Origin: Litomosoides sigmodontis
Taxonomy: Eukaryota; Nematoda; Chromadorea; Rhabditida; Onchocercidae
Direction: 5' to 3'
NCBI GenBank assembly: GCA_963070105.1
Contig: OY718803.1
Span: forward strand, 6,801,823-6,865,822
DNA length: 64,000 bases
A program made the translations under genes and the position numbers. Position 1 is the stretch's first letter; every line of letters begins with the position of its first letter. The notes beneath the pieces were generated by a model. It did no database searches, was not told the origin of the DNA, and saw only the letters and a list, made by a program, of their open reading frames with translations. Shown piece by piece: positions 15,301-29,209 of this stretch.

Positions 15301-18300
15301 AGCCTTTGCTAAAGCATAAATTAAAGGAGTCTTCGACTTGAAGTGAGATGAATAGCTCCTTGAGTCATTCACGAATCATTTTCAACTTTAGTCTACAAGT
15401 AATTGCAATGTTAAACTTCAGAAATTTGAAATCTCATGAAGTGAGAGTTAACAAAGACCAAGCGCAACATCTGAAGCAGCGAGAACCCCGCACGATCACA
15501 AAGCAGCACGTTGCTCAAGACATCTGTAAGAAGCAAAATTTCTTGGCGTACAGCCAATTCTCAGCCATAGGCGGGCATTCAAATGCTGTTGCTAGAGGTC
15601 CTGTCGACTGTCATGGCGGAAATTGATGATAAGCTGGCAAGAGCGGAGAATTCGAATGCGAAATTGTCACTAAATCAAAGATCTCGTAGATATGAAAATC
15701 ACATGGTGGCAGTCAGTTCACCTATGCGATACATCTGTTACACGCACAGTGAGCAATTGGCGACTTTTTTTCCGCAGCGAAAGCACACTTTATCACCCTC
15801 ACCATTAGATGAGCGGATTTTGACAGCGAATTTATGGGGCGGAAACGGATGCGGAACAATGCTATGTTCTAAAATGAGGTCATCACGTAGTGATTGCAAA
15901 TCACAGATAAGTGATAACTCGTAATCAATGCAGTGATATCGCCGTATGCAAAAATGGCGCATTTCTTCACATGGCACTCACTCAATTTTCAAGCATGATC
16001 AGTAAATGATATCCTATTGTGAACTTTAAACAGTCGGGTAGTCACGATGGGTTAGTGTTCTTGACCTTAGCATACAGTCATGGTCAATTGAGTTTGTTGA
16101 GTTGGTCACTTACACTGGACAAAGTAGAAATTGAAGTTCAGGCATAATAACATTGTAACTTTTTGGCATAAGACATCAAAATTGGAGCGATTATGGAATA
16201 AGTTGTTATCTGGTGGAATTTATACGACCAAAGCAATATTTGATCACGTAAGTTACAATCACAGTTAAATAATTTAAATTTGCAATTAGCAATGCCACAA
16301 ATCTCTTAATTGACAGCATCTTAGACGGCAACTTTTACAACATAAGTTCCTACAAAATGTCTCAGTGATTTTTTTTCTACCAGAAGAGAGGGAAAACTGA
16401 TTTATCTTTCCTGTTCAATCCAGAAGAGCAAAACATTGATATGTGATCACCTACGGTACTTCATTTACAGCCGCCGCATTAATCCGGTCAGTTCATTTTC
16501 TTATTATCATGTTTATTTTTTTGGGCAGAATGAAGTGGAAGATAAAACTGAGATATTAAACTTTTTTCACAGAGCTCCTATAACACATAATTGTACTCTG
16601 AAGATAACAGTAATGATTAACTTTTAATGAGACAGCTTTATATAATTCAGTCTAAATCTTGCTTATAAGGACAAGCAAAATAGGAGGAGTAATAGTAAAT
16701 TTCCCCAGAGGATTACTAAGTTTAAAATTGTTAAATGAATTCCCTAATGCTTAGCACAATAAAATTGTAATAAAGTGATGAAGGAGCAATGAGTGGCAAA
16801 CATTTTGAACTTCTAAATTTAATTCTTAACATTTCCCGGTGCGAAATGCGAAAACAGAGCGAAACAGTGACCGAAATTCAGAAAAAAATTCCGAACTGAC
16901 TCATAATTTCCAGTGCAAAAACTAGTAAATAACCGGTTCCGGAAAACGAGTCCATACGCAAGCAGTGATATGCAGAAATCTATTTCTGTTGCTTTTTTGA
17001 CGAAAAAAGCACATTTCAACAGCTCACTCAGAGCATAAAACCAGAAATAAGCTTTTTACGGCTCTTCGGTGAATTCAACAATTACTTAATAAAACGTTAA
17101 TGCTGAAGGAAGCAAACTGTGGAACAACTCTCATAGCTGCTTCATGGCCATCGCTCTCTCTCTCTCCCTCTCCCTGTTTTTCTTTTTTTACGTAATCGTT
17201 CACTAGTTGCTGTGTCACTAAATCATTCATGTTTACTCTGAGAGATCCTTTGTACTAAGCGATCAGTTTTGATAAGATGTATTATATTAATTCAAGCTAT
17301 CAGTGTCCTGCCATTTCACAAAATGCGTTGGCAATCAAATCAATAAAAAGATAACGTGAAGAGAGAAAAGTGATAAGATTACAAGTAAATATAGTAAATG
17401 AGCGGTTTAATAAAATCTGAATTTGCAACTTAGCTGATATTGCATCGAATCAAACGTCGCGCTTTCATACTGAGAGATGAAGACTTTGTCAGCAGAAATA
17501 ATGTAAAATGCGGAAAAGTTTCATGTCGCAGAGCATCCGCCATGTACTGCATGCACCTGCTAGAGAAAGAACATGGAAATTGTCTGCTAATTATTCCAAT
17601 TTATGACGTGCAATTTGATGATTTAAGCTGACGAAAAATTACTGACAGTAGCTTGTAGTTGGGTTAAAAATCTCTCACATATGCTTTTTTATTAATTAAA
17701 TTAAACGCAAATGCTCATTAAGACTATAACAAGCTACTCTGATGTGGCAAAAACGATGCAACATGAAGAAAAACATTAGAAATGTACGAATATTGTGAAA
17801 GTGTAAAAACTATTTTTAAATTGATACTCATAAAAAAGATATCAATGATTATTGAAACAGCTTCATTTTTTTAGGCAGGATAAAGAAAGAACATGGAAAA
17901 TATATCGCTAAATATAGAGAATGAAAGTAAAATGATAAAGAACAAGTATAGATCGTATAAGAAGCAACGCAAACAAATTATCTAAAAACGCTTCTACAAT
18001 TGCAATTTTTAGTTATTTCAACGGCCAAAGTCTATGTCAAATACACATTTGACACCGACTCATCTTCACACTGCGCGATTAGAAAAGTGTTTATGTATTT
18101 GTTGCAATGCAATTTATGTACAAACAAATCCTGAAAATTTCAACCAGATTACAGACGTATTTCGCTTCGACTAAAGTATTTTTATGTAATTTCCAATTGA
18201 AATTGCGTAAGAACTCAGGAGAAAGCGCATACAAAAAACTGAACAGTTCTGAAAGACAGGCACAATTATTCTCAGAAAACATCAAAAGTTCAAAAACACG

Positions 18301-18516
18301 GACAGAAGCATTTCAAGTAGTGCACTGTAGCTTAAATTTTGATAAAAAAGGAAACTAAATTATTTGTGCAAACAGTGACGGATGAAACAAGATGAAATTT
18401 CAGTAATTACGAAATGAACCTGAATATGTAATTTTCACTGAGGGTAACGAGATCTGTTCGACAAGAAAAATATTCGATTTCCTTGGACAAGGAATTAAAA
18501 TTTAATACAGACGACT

Positions 18517-21500
18517 TCAGTAGCCTATTCGTTCTAACTTTTTTGCCGTATCAGAGAGCTCGGCTGCAACTGCTGATACCTCTGCAAAGATTCAGTTTCA
18601 GTTTCCTTAAAGCATTTTCTTGAAAACTTCGAGATCTAAATGCAGCACTTAAAATTAAATAAATGGTCTGCAACATCATTTACTGAACTATGGATAATTT
18701 ATAAAAAAAAGTAAATTTGCTGCATAGTCGACATTGGTCTAATAACATAACGTCAAGCCTACAAGAATAACATTGGAAAACTAGATTAAAATAAACATTA
18801 CTTCGATTTGAAGAGATTGGTGTTTTTGGTGGAGAAGGGATAGGTGTTCGAATTTTCATCAACCGCTCAAGAAAACGATCCAACTGACTAAAACATATGT
18901 TGTCGTGTAATGTTTCCAGTGAACGAAGTGGAGGCCAGAAACGACGAATTTCTGAAACAGTGAAATTCATTCACATCAACTAAGCTTGCAAAATGATAAC
19001 AGTGGCAGCGAATGAAGGAAAACACACACCCCCGACAGATATCTCATCTTCAGCTTTGTAAGTTTGTAATCGCGGAGCACTTGATGATCGCGCGATTACA
19101 GCAGTCGACAGAACAGCTGGACCTGATAGGAAAATGGTATTAAATCTGACAAGAAACATTCGTAAGCACATAATGTATAATGAACAATTCATAAAACTGC
19201 AAAGAAAATCCCAGTAAAAAAAAAGCGTGTGAAATGAGCATTATGATGATACGTAATACGATATCTGGAACTAATTCGATAATAATACACTTACTGTTCG
19301 ATAATCTTCGTCGTGCTGAATTATTTGATTTACCAAAAAGTACATCTGTACTAATTAGGCGATTATCCAGTTCTAAACAGAGCATTCTCAAGTAATACAG
19401 TGATTAACAGCATCAAAAAATAACTCACAATGATGGTAAACAATATTAGAAGTGAAGGACAAACCTGTTAAAAAACTGACTGTGTGATGCTTGAAGCAAT
19501 AAGGAAATCTCGATCGACGTGCTAAAATGGCACATTTCAAAATTCTTCAAAAAATTTCCTTAAAACCGTGGTACATAAATGTGTAAAGTTTTGATAAATT
19601 GAGTACGTGGGCTCATATAATACATGCGGCATCAGATTGTGACAATCAGTTCAAGCGTTGGAATTAAATCACCGCCCATGCTGCAGTGAAACTGAACTTA
19701 CCGTATCTAGCAACTTCATCAGCACCCCGACCACTCAGCCATGAAACTAACATTTACATTTACTCAATTTCACAAGGAAGAGACAATTAAACTTATATGC
19801 ACCAGGAGAGTTACGCCCATTTCTTGAATCAGCATTCCTTTCAGGAGCTGCAGATCCAGGATCATCCGGACCGACAAGATCCCAGTTGATCTCTACCGTT
19901 GATTTCGTACAGGTCATGCTGTTCATTGATTTCACCAAACCAATAAGATGGTTTTCTGCTGAAGCAGTACCATGTGCCGATTTTTCCGTATCCAAGTCGC
20001 TTATTGACGAGCAGCTCCCTGCGAAACTTCGGGAGTCTCCTCCAGTTTCACTCTTTGTTGCAATACGCCTCCTGTCTTGATGTAAACTTCCGGGACTATG
20101 TCGAGCTAATTCATCCGTTGCTGGAAAAATAAATGGAAGAACATTTCAAGCATACATAATTTATTCTGGTAAAATCTTTAATGTAATATGCCTTATTGCT
20201 ATCCAGATCATGATGATACAGATTCTTTTTTAAGCAAAATGACTACCAGATAGTCTCGTATAATTTATTAATGAAATCGGGTGCGATAAATAAAGTGATG
20301 GCTAAAGTTATGGCTAAAGAGACAACAGTGTGTACATTGCTTGTTCATGGAGAGGAAAGGAACACAAAACTTACTATATTGACCAGAAGCAACTTCATCA
20401 AGTGCAACCAAATTAACACTTTCATCATTTAAATCATCTTCTGAATCGTTCAGTTCCAAACGTTTCTTGGTAAGTACTAAAGCTTGTGCGGAAGCTTTGC
20501 CAACGGTGAGGTTGTTGAGGCTGCTGGATGAGCTACTTTCCGAATGGCTTCCAGCCGCACCACTGTTACTTAGAGTTCCCGGAAATGCCGAATTTTCAGA
20601 ATCGGTCATTCCCTACAGAATATCAAGGATTGGAAGCTACTGTTTTCAAAAAAGTCCAGGCTGCACCGCTTTATCAAGCTATTGATGACACAGAATGAGA
20701 GATAAACAGGTTGCTAGAGACGTTAACTTATATGCCTCATTTGATAAAATAATGTATCGCTAATAAACACAAAAGAGAAATTAAAGTTGAAGCGTCGTAG
20801 TACAGACATGCTCGAGATGATTGGCTAATAAATGTCTGAGTGTCCGCACCATAACTGAAGTAAATAGATCGTACCTTTTTACTACCAGCATTCTCCATCG
20901 ATGATAATGAAGCAGTTAAAGCTGTACAATTTCGAGCGGAAAGCTTCGATTTTGTTCCTATTGGTCCTGACGATTGCTTACTATTTGAGCTGAAAAGAAA
21001 AGCATAAATTTATTCTTGAACGGTCAGATCGAAGAACGGTAAGATACCAGTCATTATGAAAAAAAAAACATACTTCAACATTCAATATACAAAATGCAGA
21101 AAAAGCAATAGAAATGGATAACCTAATAAGCCAATGATGAAGCAACTATTTATCTTTATGAGTTAAGAAAAGTAGATAATAAGATCGTTATACTCATGTT
21201 AACACGCTTCGATTAGCTAAAACGTATAAGAAAAAACTGACTTTGGAAAACGAGTTTCGTAGATGCGTTCTTTTTCAGTTAAAAAACAAGGATAAAGGCC
21301 TGGTGAAAATAATAGTTCAATATGAAAGCGATCAGTGCCTTCTTTTGTACTTGCCGTTCGACTGTCTTCATACACCATCAAGACCACTTGTGTCATATAA
21401 TTATATTCAGTAACCGATGACAGGAAGTGCATAGCGCGTTGCCACTTCTTGTCATCTACCTATATGCAAGATTTAGAAAAACAACTTAGTGATACTGTCA

Positions 21501-24500
21501 CTATCAAGAGAAAACGTACTAGATATTGCAGTTGACAGAATCAATAACAAACAGTAAAAAGCTAACAAATTACATGATTCAGAAATGTCGCTGGTCGACA
21601 CTATGCGACGAAGCAGGTATTTATGGTTAAGCACCATTACATTATCGTAAGAAAACACATGGTTAATAACACTGCAAGCAATAACTACGTCTACACGTCA
21701 AAATAAAGTGAATAGCTAACCTTGCAGAGGCCACCATATTTTATCAAATTCATTATAGTATGTATATGTGATTCACTCGTAAAATAAAGGCGAGTGCGAA
21801 CATGTCGAAGTGGTGTGGCTATTCCCTGAGATGCTCTGCAAAATTACTAAATCTGTGTAATAAATTTTGAAAGATAATTAATCAGTTTAATGTATTAATG
21901 ATAATACAAAACAATTACCTTGGATCTAAACGTGTTTGTGTGTCGTCTTCATTCGGATCTTCGACACAGTGATAAAGATCACTTCTTATTTTCTTCAACA
22001 GTGGAGTGCAAACATGTTGCCCAATGATTACTTTACTATTTTCACTAATTCCATATTCCTAGAAAAACTTTCAAATACTGAAAATTACGTTAAAACTTTT
22101 TGACAACCATTCACTTTCGAATTCATTATTAACAGAGAAGCTCATGAGCATTTATATTAAAAACAAGGAAAGCGAAAAAATGACTTAATAGGAACCTGTG
22201 CAAAGCTTTTGTTCTGCAGTTAGGAAACATCAGCTTAGTAGATCAAATACAAATGGACTAAACGCTCAGTAATAATCAGGAAGCTACCGCATGAATATCA
22301 ACACTGTTTGTTAAAAAAAGTTTTCGGAACCTGTGGAACGACTATATCAGCCATATTTTTTGCACACAAGTACATTCTTTCAAATTGGCCTTCATTATTA
22401 ATACATAATTCTGGATTATGCTCCATATCATATTTGATATTATCGTAAATGTCGGGAATTTTCGAAATGTCGAATTCCACATCACCACTTTTGTTGACTC
22501 GACGGAATTCATGCAATTCTTTTGTCCAACGTCGCTCCGCTAAATCCCACGACTCATTCAAATACAAGGACCGATCTTAAAAAATATATTAAGCATACAA
22601 ATTTAATATCATTCTCAAAAGTTGCAGAATAATACGATATTGCAAAATATCACACTTGATTTGTTGCATTTGTTCCATTGAATTATTTCCACCATTTGCT
22701 GTACGTAACTTGCAATCTCTTCACACATTTTCCGCGGATTTTTAATAAAATCCATAGCATTCGTTAATGCGCGAATACCTGACGGATTCAAGTTTTCATA
22801 ATCTTCTATAGTCCAATCACGATTTACCTAAATACAACTTTCCTCGCCTCGCTTTTATTATATCAAAATTCACTATCCATTAATTCGTAAAAAAGATGCC
22901 TGTAACGCCGAATGAAGGTAGCACTTCAATTCCTGTTGAAAGTCTCGTGCGTTAACATCATCGTCCAAAAGTCCATCAGTGTTTGCCGATTTAACCATTT
23001 GCATTAAAATTGGTGTAAGTTCGCCTTCCAATGCCAAAAGACCCTAAAACATCAATGGTAAGTTCTGAACCCAAGACCGTCAACTATTAAATCTGATCCA
23101 CTTTTCACGTCATTCAACTTATAAATTATAATCACTTATAATAACTTTACACCATCAAAAAATGAAACAGTCACAATAATAGCACACCTTAGCAAAAGCT
23201 GCTGCAGTCATTTGAACACGCCCTTCGTCAGATGCATAAATTTTTAAATCATGCCTGTAGGTACTATGAAGACGAAGAAATCCCAAACCTGAATTTTAAT
23301 TTCAACAAGTGAAGAGGGTTTTAAGGAAAAATAAAATAAAAACTAAGTATGCCGAATATTCAAAGCGTCAACTCTGAACCATTTCAGAAACAAAATGCAC
23401 CCTGCGTGTCCTCCGGACAGCTTTTACCATCAGTTCTCCGAATTCCAGGATATAAAGTTCTAAATAGCTTTCCAAGAGCTTCCGCTTGTAAATTCCCTGA
23501 AAAACCCTCACGTTCAATACTTCCATTAAAGGACGAAACAACAAACGAACACTCACGAAGAAAACTTACCAGCAGTGGTTAGTTCTCCACCCCATTTCAG
23601 AATAAGCATAAGTGCTGACTGTTGATGCACTTCTTCATCATCAGAGCTTTTAATTTCACGTGGTTTCAAGTATTTCAGCTGCACTTTCCTATTGATACCC
23701 GAAAAATGACCATACCTTCAAAAAACTGAAATTTTGAAGCTAGAGATTTTCAGTGTACCGTAATTACAAACACAAAAACACTTACATCTCAAGAACAGTA
23801 CGCACTTGATCCCATTTTTTGATTGCTTCTTCACACTGTTCCAAATCTCTTTCAAGCTTAGAGGAACTGCCACCACTATCTTCACAGGATTCTATTTCTT
23901 TTAATGATTCATTACGGCGCACCTCCAAAATGCAAGCATATTTTTGAACTCCAAAAAAATAAAATTACTGAATTAATAAGGTTACTCAATAACTGTTCTT
24001 ACTTGTTGCTCCTGAAGAATTTCACGGGCAAGTTCCAGTACTTCCATAAGCTGGTTCGGACGTTTCATTTTGATTTCATTTTTGTTGAATCCATTGTACT
24101 TTTTAAATAAATCGAAGAATCGCTGATCCGTAACGACAATCTTGATAAAGGTTGATAGTAGAACTATTAATCAAGAGAGAAATTATAGTTCAATAATATG
24201 GGCGAATGGAGGATGTAACACATAATAAGATAAACAGAGATGTGAGTAGTCCGCCAGCTTATTAGGACTTCAACAAGAAAGAGCACTACAGAAAAGAAAA
24301 TTTGCATGATGGAGAAAAAGTTTCAAAAACCATCCAGAAAAGGTTTGAAAAAATGATTTATTAAAATCGTCCTTTCAAATGGTCAAAAAATTTCACACAG
24401 TCACCTTCATTTTTTGTTTCGGAGTTCGATCACCATGCCTAATAATGGCAATTACACATCGTAACTCCATTATTTTTCCACTCGGTGTTGAAACTAGTGG

Positions 24501-27163
24501 TGGATCATCTGTAAGTCAGTCAAAAATTTGACATTAATTAGAAAATAAGGAATACAGCGTAATCCAAACGTAAATCCATAAATAGCAATGAATGACTTGT
24601 AGAAAAGATTAATAAAACAACTTACCGTCCTGATATGGAATTTGCCACGGTATACTCATCGATGATGCCAATCGTCGTAATATAGTATTCCCTAAAATTT
24701 TGGCCGTGTCCTCATAATACTTTGTTGATGTTTTGACAAATGAGAATCCATTAACATCACAAACGAATGATTTGCCATTTGCACGCAACAAATCAAAGCC
24801 ACAAACAGTTTGCTACAAGAAAGAAGCATTTAATTGGCTAAAAACTATGATATCATTGCTTAAACAAATGAAACTTGACCAATGTTTCTGTGCTTTCGTA
24901 AACTTACCCCGAAAGTCATAACTACTTTTCTTGCGATCAACTTTTCCTTACTGCTCAAAATGACTGGATAACGAACTTCTTTGCCATGTGAATCGCGCTC
25001 AACTTTTCCATCCAAACCAGGTGCTTTCCTAGCTTCTGCATGAGCATAATAGGGGCCCACAGCATAAACCTGGATCGAAATACTTGGACAAACAAATGAA
25101 GCATTACTGTAGTCTTTAAAAATGTAAGCCTGACACATATTCAGATAATCTAATGTTTAATTAAAGCATGGGAACACTACCTTAACATCAGTGCCATCTG
25201 CTGGTATGAAATCTTCGTAAATATAAGAACCTTCTCGACGAACTGTGCTTACCGGAGAATACCAACTGCTGCGATTATTTATCTATAAAAACAACTTTTC
25301 GATAAACAAGTTTTAACTGATTCGTATATAAAATCACTCTCTTCGAACTTCCTCTTCAATTTTCCAAAGAAGGAACACAAATTATAATGAACTATTAAGT
25401 CATCTTATAGTTGATCATATTTTGAAATAAGTTAGCTAGATGCTTCTAACTCTACGCAAACATTCAAATCACATAAAACTCTATCTACGATTTTAAAGTG
25501 CTGACGCGCAAAATTATAAGAATGATAAAATAGATTTATAAACAAACTAAAATGCACTGTAGAAAATATAGAAAACTGTGATCAAGTAGATTTTAGCATG
25601 ATAGCTTTAATACCCTACTACTTCGAATATAAAAATTTAATATCTTAACAAAATTCAAAACGGTCGTCAAGAAGCTTTTCCTACTTCGTACATATCAATC
25701 ATGCTATCACTATTACTAACCGCAGGTGAAAATTTCTCGATCTGAAAATTTATATATCTAATGTAGTCTAGACAGTGTTTGTAACCTTTCTAAATAAACG
25801 CTGTGAGCCACCACCAACTGAACTTGGATAATAGATGTACACATTATGATCCTCAGCTGACAATGGTTTTTCCACAAACGGCTTGTTGAATATCATGCCA
25901 TTGACTTCGATATGATCGCTAAATTCCTTCAACGTGCCTTCTCAACAAAAAAGTTTTTTTTAGAAAGCATCAGATAACAGGAGAGAGAAAACATAAGAAC
26001 AAAATGAGTTCGACATTAACAGCAGCATACAAAATTCTGAAATGAACTTGCCAACTTTTCCTTCTTTATCTCGTAGGAGAACACCATGACGAGGATGCTC
26101 AATACCTGTGCGAGCTAAAGCTCTAAAAACTTTGCGTCGGTCTAACTGAAAGAATTTTCAAATTTAGTATTACAAAATGTCACGGATCAAAGAAAAGATT
26201 GTGTACAATTAGGGAACGCTATGTAAGCAGACGGATACTGCAGGATATCATGCTGGATCACCCGTTAAACAAGTACAGCTTTTGAGTCTAGCAATAAAAA
26301 CTGAAATTCTTTTACAAAATCCGAAGTGAGACTAACCAGGTCATACTGCCTATATAAGTCATTGATAACATATGGATGCCTTAAACGCTCATATTCGATA
26401 GCTTTATGCAAAGGAAAATCAGTTGCATGAAAACTGATCAAACAATCACATAGAGGCCATCGTTCAACTGGTTCGTTCAATATCACATCTTCAGGGAATA
26501 CAACAAACTCAAGCCAGTCCTGAAATATCTGGTTCACATCCCCACCGTTGTAAATGCTGTTGTATAGTGACCAAGTAAAAAACGTTAAAAGTTGTTATTG
26601 CTAGCATACCGCGTAGAATTCAACCATTTTTGCCATAATTTCTTGCATCGGTTTGCTTGTTGCCTTTCTTTTCATCGTACAGACTCCGATTACTATCTTC
26701 AATAAATACAAAAACCATAATAAAACAATCACACTTCAAAACTTAAATCCCTTTTTTTACTGAACAGAATTCAGAAATTTAAATTATTATTATGCGACAA
26801 ACACCGCCAAAGAAAGTATAGAAGGGATTATTCAAAAACTATCTGCCTGCAAGGATCGACACATTTTAAAGCATTTAGTATTTCATTCTCATCACTCTGT
26901 TTACTCTATTGATAATTCCTATTTCTATACCTTACTGTATCACAATAAGAATTGTCTAACTAGGACAATCCAATGAATGAATGACCTGATGTCAAGACAC
27001 TTGTTTAAGCTATTGATGATTTTATAAACTGAAAACAATTCTAAGGTTTCCGATGTTTCTTCTAAACCACTGAAATTTCTGCTTGGATAACTAGTCTGGC
27101 AAACTATCCGTAAATGAAGCCAACCTTCTTTGCTGATCCACGATTCGAAAATACTGATGGCAT
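18517..27163 (-). CDS. PPIP5K: bifunctional inositol hexakisphosphate/diphosphoinositol-pentakisphosphate kinase (VIP1 family)
   Basis: Makes and removes the 1-position pyrophosphate on InsP6/5-InsP7; cytosolic signalling enzyme. Twenty-six exons, all phases consistent, give 1238 aa: 27125-27163, 26610-26696, 26337-26519, 26052-26145, 25786-25940, 25181-25282, 24908-25069, 24626-24812, 24405-24508, 24003-24140, 23786-23922, 23570-23715, 23428-23496, 23188-23288, 22900-23043, 22656-22827, 22331-22575, 21919-22058, 21721-21835, 21242-21459, 20875-20989, 20375-20612, 19803-20120, 19030-19122, 18802-18951, 18517-18581. The N-terminal ATP-grasp kinase (about 14-335) has the VCTMKRK start, the Gly-rich [10 protein letters not shown] and CDVNGFSF with likely metal ligands D293 and N295. 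The histidine acid phosphatase domain begins with RHGDRTP at 360-366 and continues through SESHIH near 822-827. The last 300 residues are Ser-rich and probably disordered, with a conserved PLRSLETLH patch. First and last exons (13 and about 21 codons) are inferred. Two introns use GC donors (26050-26051; 22898-22899). Confidence 0.95.
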
Positions 27164-27183
27164 AATGTAATGAAATTTCTCTG

Positions 27184-27185
27184 CT
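27184..27185 (-). promoter_or_regulatory. candidate trans-splice acceptor for PPIP5K
   Basis: Reading the minus strand, a TTTTAATTCAG acceptor ends 20 nt before the PPIP5K ATG at 27163. The position and pyrimidine-rich context suit a spliced-leader addition site. It could also be the acceptor of an ordinary intron in the 5' UTR. Confidence 0.5.
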
Positions 27186-28294
27186 GAATTAAAATGAAAA
27201 CCGATCAGTAGGAATAAATTAATACGTATCCACAAACGATAGGAAAAAGATCTGCCTTCACACGCTTTTAGACAGAAATATTTCAATGCCGAAAAGGTGT
27301 TTCAGTCTAAAAGTTCCTTTCAAATAGATCAGAACCTGTCACAAATGAAAGACATGTGAAAAAACGCATCGTCCAAGCAATCCATTTTCGTTTTTTTCTT
27401 GGGGTGTCATGCTTTTGGCTTGTTCCTGACACGTTTTACCCAGCATCATGGATATACAGCTTTAATTAACTTGCTTCTATTCTTATCCGCTCACATAATC
27501 CAACAACAGCCGTAGGATAACCATAGGATAACAGACTTCGAAATCACACATGAATAAATTTTAACTCATGTATCGGAAGCCAAAACCAATAGCAAAAAAG
27601 GGATGAGGTACTAGTAAAAATAGATTCTTGTGATATTAGTATTAAATGTTCTCATCTCCGTACAATGTACTATTTCACCTTGATACTGCTACTTCACAGT
27701 TCTCCATTAGTGAAAAGGAAAGCCTGAATTCTTCCGACAAATTAAGACCAAGTCCCCAATGCGTAAATTCCCGCATTCTTTTCGCGAGCACCGAAGCAGT
27801 GAAAAATTTGTGGGAATTTAAGACTTGACTGTTAAATCTCTTCATATCAATCATTATGAAACATGTAGAATTTAATTCCGAGAAAATTTTTAATGAATCG
27901 AATCATCAAACTCATTTTTCGGACTCAGCAAACATGTTTATTAATTACCAGAACTGAGAACGAAGCAATGACCTCTGCAACACTAGCACATCCACATCAA
28001 GATGGCAACTCTCTAATATGCAGATTATCAGGTGAGAATCATACAAGACAATCAAATAAGTCCTCGATTATGTTTCGTCAGGTTGCAAAAAAACCACATA
28101 CTAATGGATTAAATAGATTTTATTCAACAACTTAAGGTGAAACGTTAACAATGATAATGTAGTTCCAACTATTAAAAACACGAATTAATCATATAATTCT
28201 GAAATTTTAAAGACGGTAACCTTGAGAAACTAATTATCATAACATATAAATTAACAAACAAGTTAATAAAATCGTTTAATCCTTTTGTCACCTA
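27186..28294. other. intergenic between RPS19 and PPIP5K
   Basis: About 1.1 kb separating two minus-strand genes. It holds the 3' UTR of RPS19 and, by position, the promoter of PPIP5K. No further gene or repeat was recognised; short open frames at 27646-27828 and 27893-28135 on the plus strand have no recognisable content. Confidence 0.5.
28118..28123 (-). terminator. candidate polyadenylation signal of RPS19
   Basis: AATAAA on the minus strand, about 170 nt downstream of the RPS19 stop codon. It is the first perfect signal I noticed in this interval. Confidence 0.4.
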
Positions 28295-29176
28295 TTATTC
28301 CAGCTCTGTTGTACTGCTTTGGCGTATTTGTGTAGCAATTCGATCCAAATCTTTTCGTCCCTAAACAGGGTGACCAATCGAAAACCAATACAATAATAGA
28401 CTTGATAAACTGTTTCATGTAGATATGCGATTATTCCACAATTAGTTTTTATTTAAATAAATAGCCTTCAAAAACTACTCATGTCTAGCGAACAAGTTAT
28501 TCATATTTATGAATTTCTGAATATAGTGTAATTATATTCATACATTCCTTCGGTTTCAAATACGGAAGATCATACCTGTCGGGACAGTATTCTCCCATTA
28601 CCTTCCGGATGTTTTTCAACCCATTTTATGGCCTCCAGCGTTTGAAGTGCCTTCCGAATAACAGAACCAGAAGCTTTGGAGAAATGATTTGGTGCTACAC
28701 CTCGTCGTTTACTTCCACCATAAACGCGCCGTAATGCACCAACTCCTGCAAATCCAGTTCTCTATCAAAGATAAAATAATCTACGATATCTTGAAATACA
28801 ATGATTTTAGAGATATATGCACCCTGATATCGTTTTCAACAGCTTTAAGAAACTTTCATCAGCACGCAGAAGACATATCGCATAAGACCAGTAAATTAAT
28901 CAATCAATTCATTAATTTCATATATGTGCTCGTTAATGAACAAGGATAATGAAGAGAACAACCTGTTGGCGAACGAATGTAAAGACGACGTGCAATACTA
29001 GCAGTTCTGGTGTAGTACCAGTCGATATCAATGGGTGCAAGTTCCTTGTAACTTCCCATTTTCACAAGATCTGACCAATCAGGCACTTTTACCTTTCCAC
29101 TTTTTTTTAAAAAATGCGCAACGTGTTTAACCATTTCATGCTGATCAACATCTTTAACACTGGTCGGTTTAACCAT
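28295..29176 (-). CDS. RPS19: 40S ribosomal protein S19 (eS19)
   Basis: Component of the small ribosomal subunit head, needed for 18S rRNA maturation in other eukaryotes. Three exons (28963-29176, 28576-28745, 28295-28360) join in frame to give 149 aa, the usual family length of about 145. Recognised from the N-terminal [10 protein letters not shown], the [18 protein letters not shown] stretch, the [18 protein letters not shown] core and the [20 protein letters not shown] segment, all typical of eS19. A splice-acceptor-like sequence lies 31 nt upstream of the ATG. It is on the same strand as its neighbours, with 1.1 kb to PPIP5K and 2.1 kb to the Sp factor, so no operon is suggested. Confidence 0.97.
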
Positions 29177-29207
29177 CGTCTCTTATAATTCGGTACCCTC
29201 CAGATGT

Positions 29208-29209
29208 CT
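29208..29209 (-). promoter_or_regulatory. candidate trans-splice acceptor for RPS19
   Basis: The minus strand reads TATCTTTTCAG, ending 31 nt before the RPS19 ATG. This is a strong nematode-type acceptor with no coding exon recognised upstream, so spliced-leader addition or a 5' UTR intron is likely. Confidence 0.5.

Noticed and set aside
15348..15924. Two overlapping plus-strand frames of 92 and 113 codons
   Set aside because: No similarity to families I know, no signal peptide or splice sites that link them; probably chance frames in a slightly GC-richer patch.
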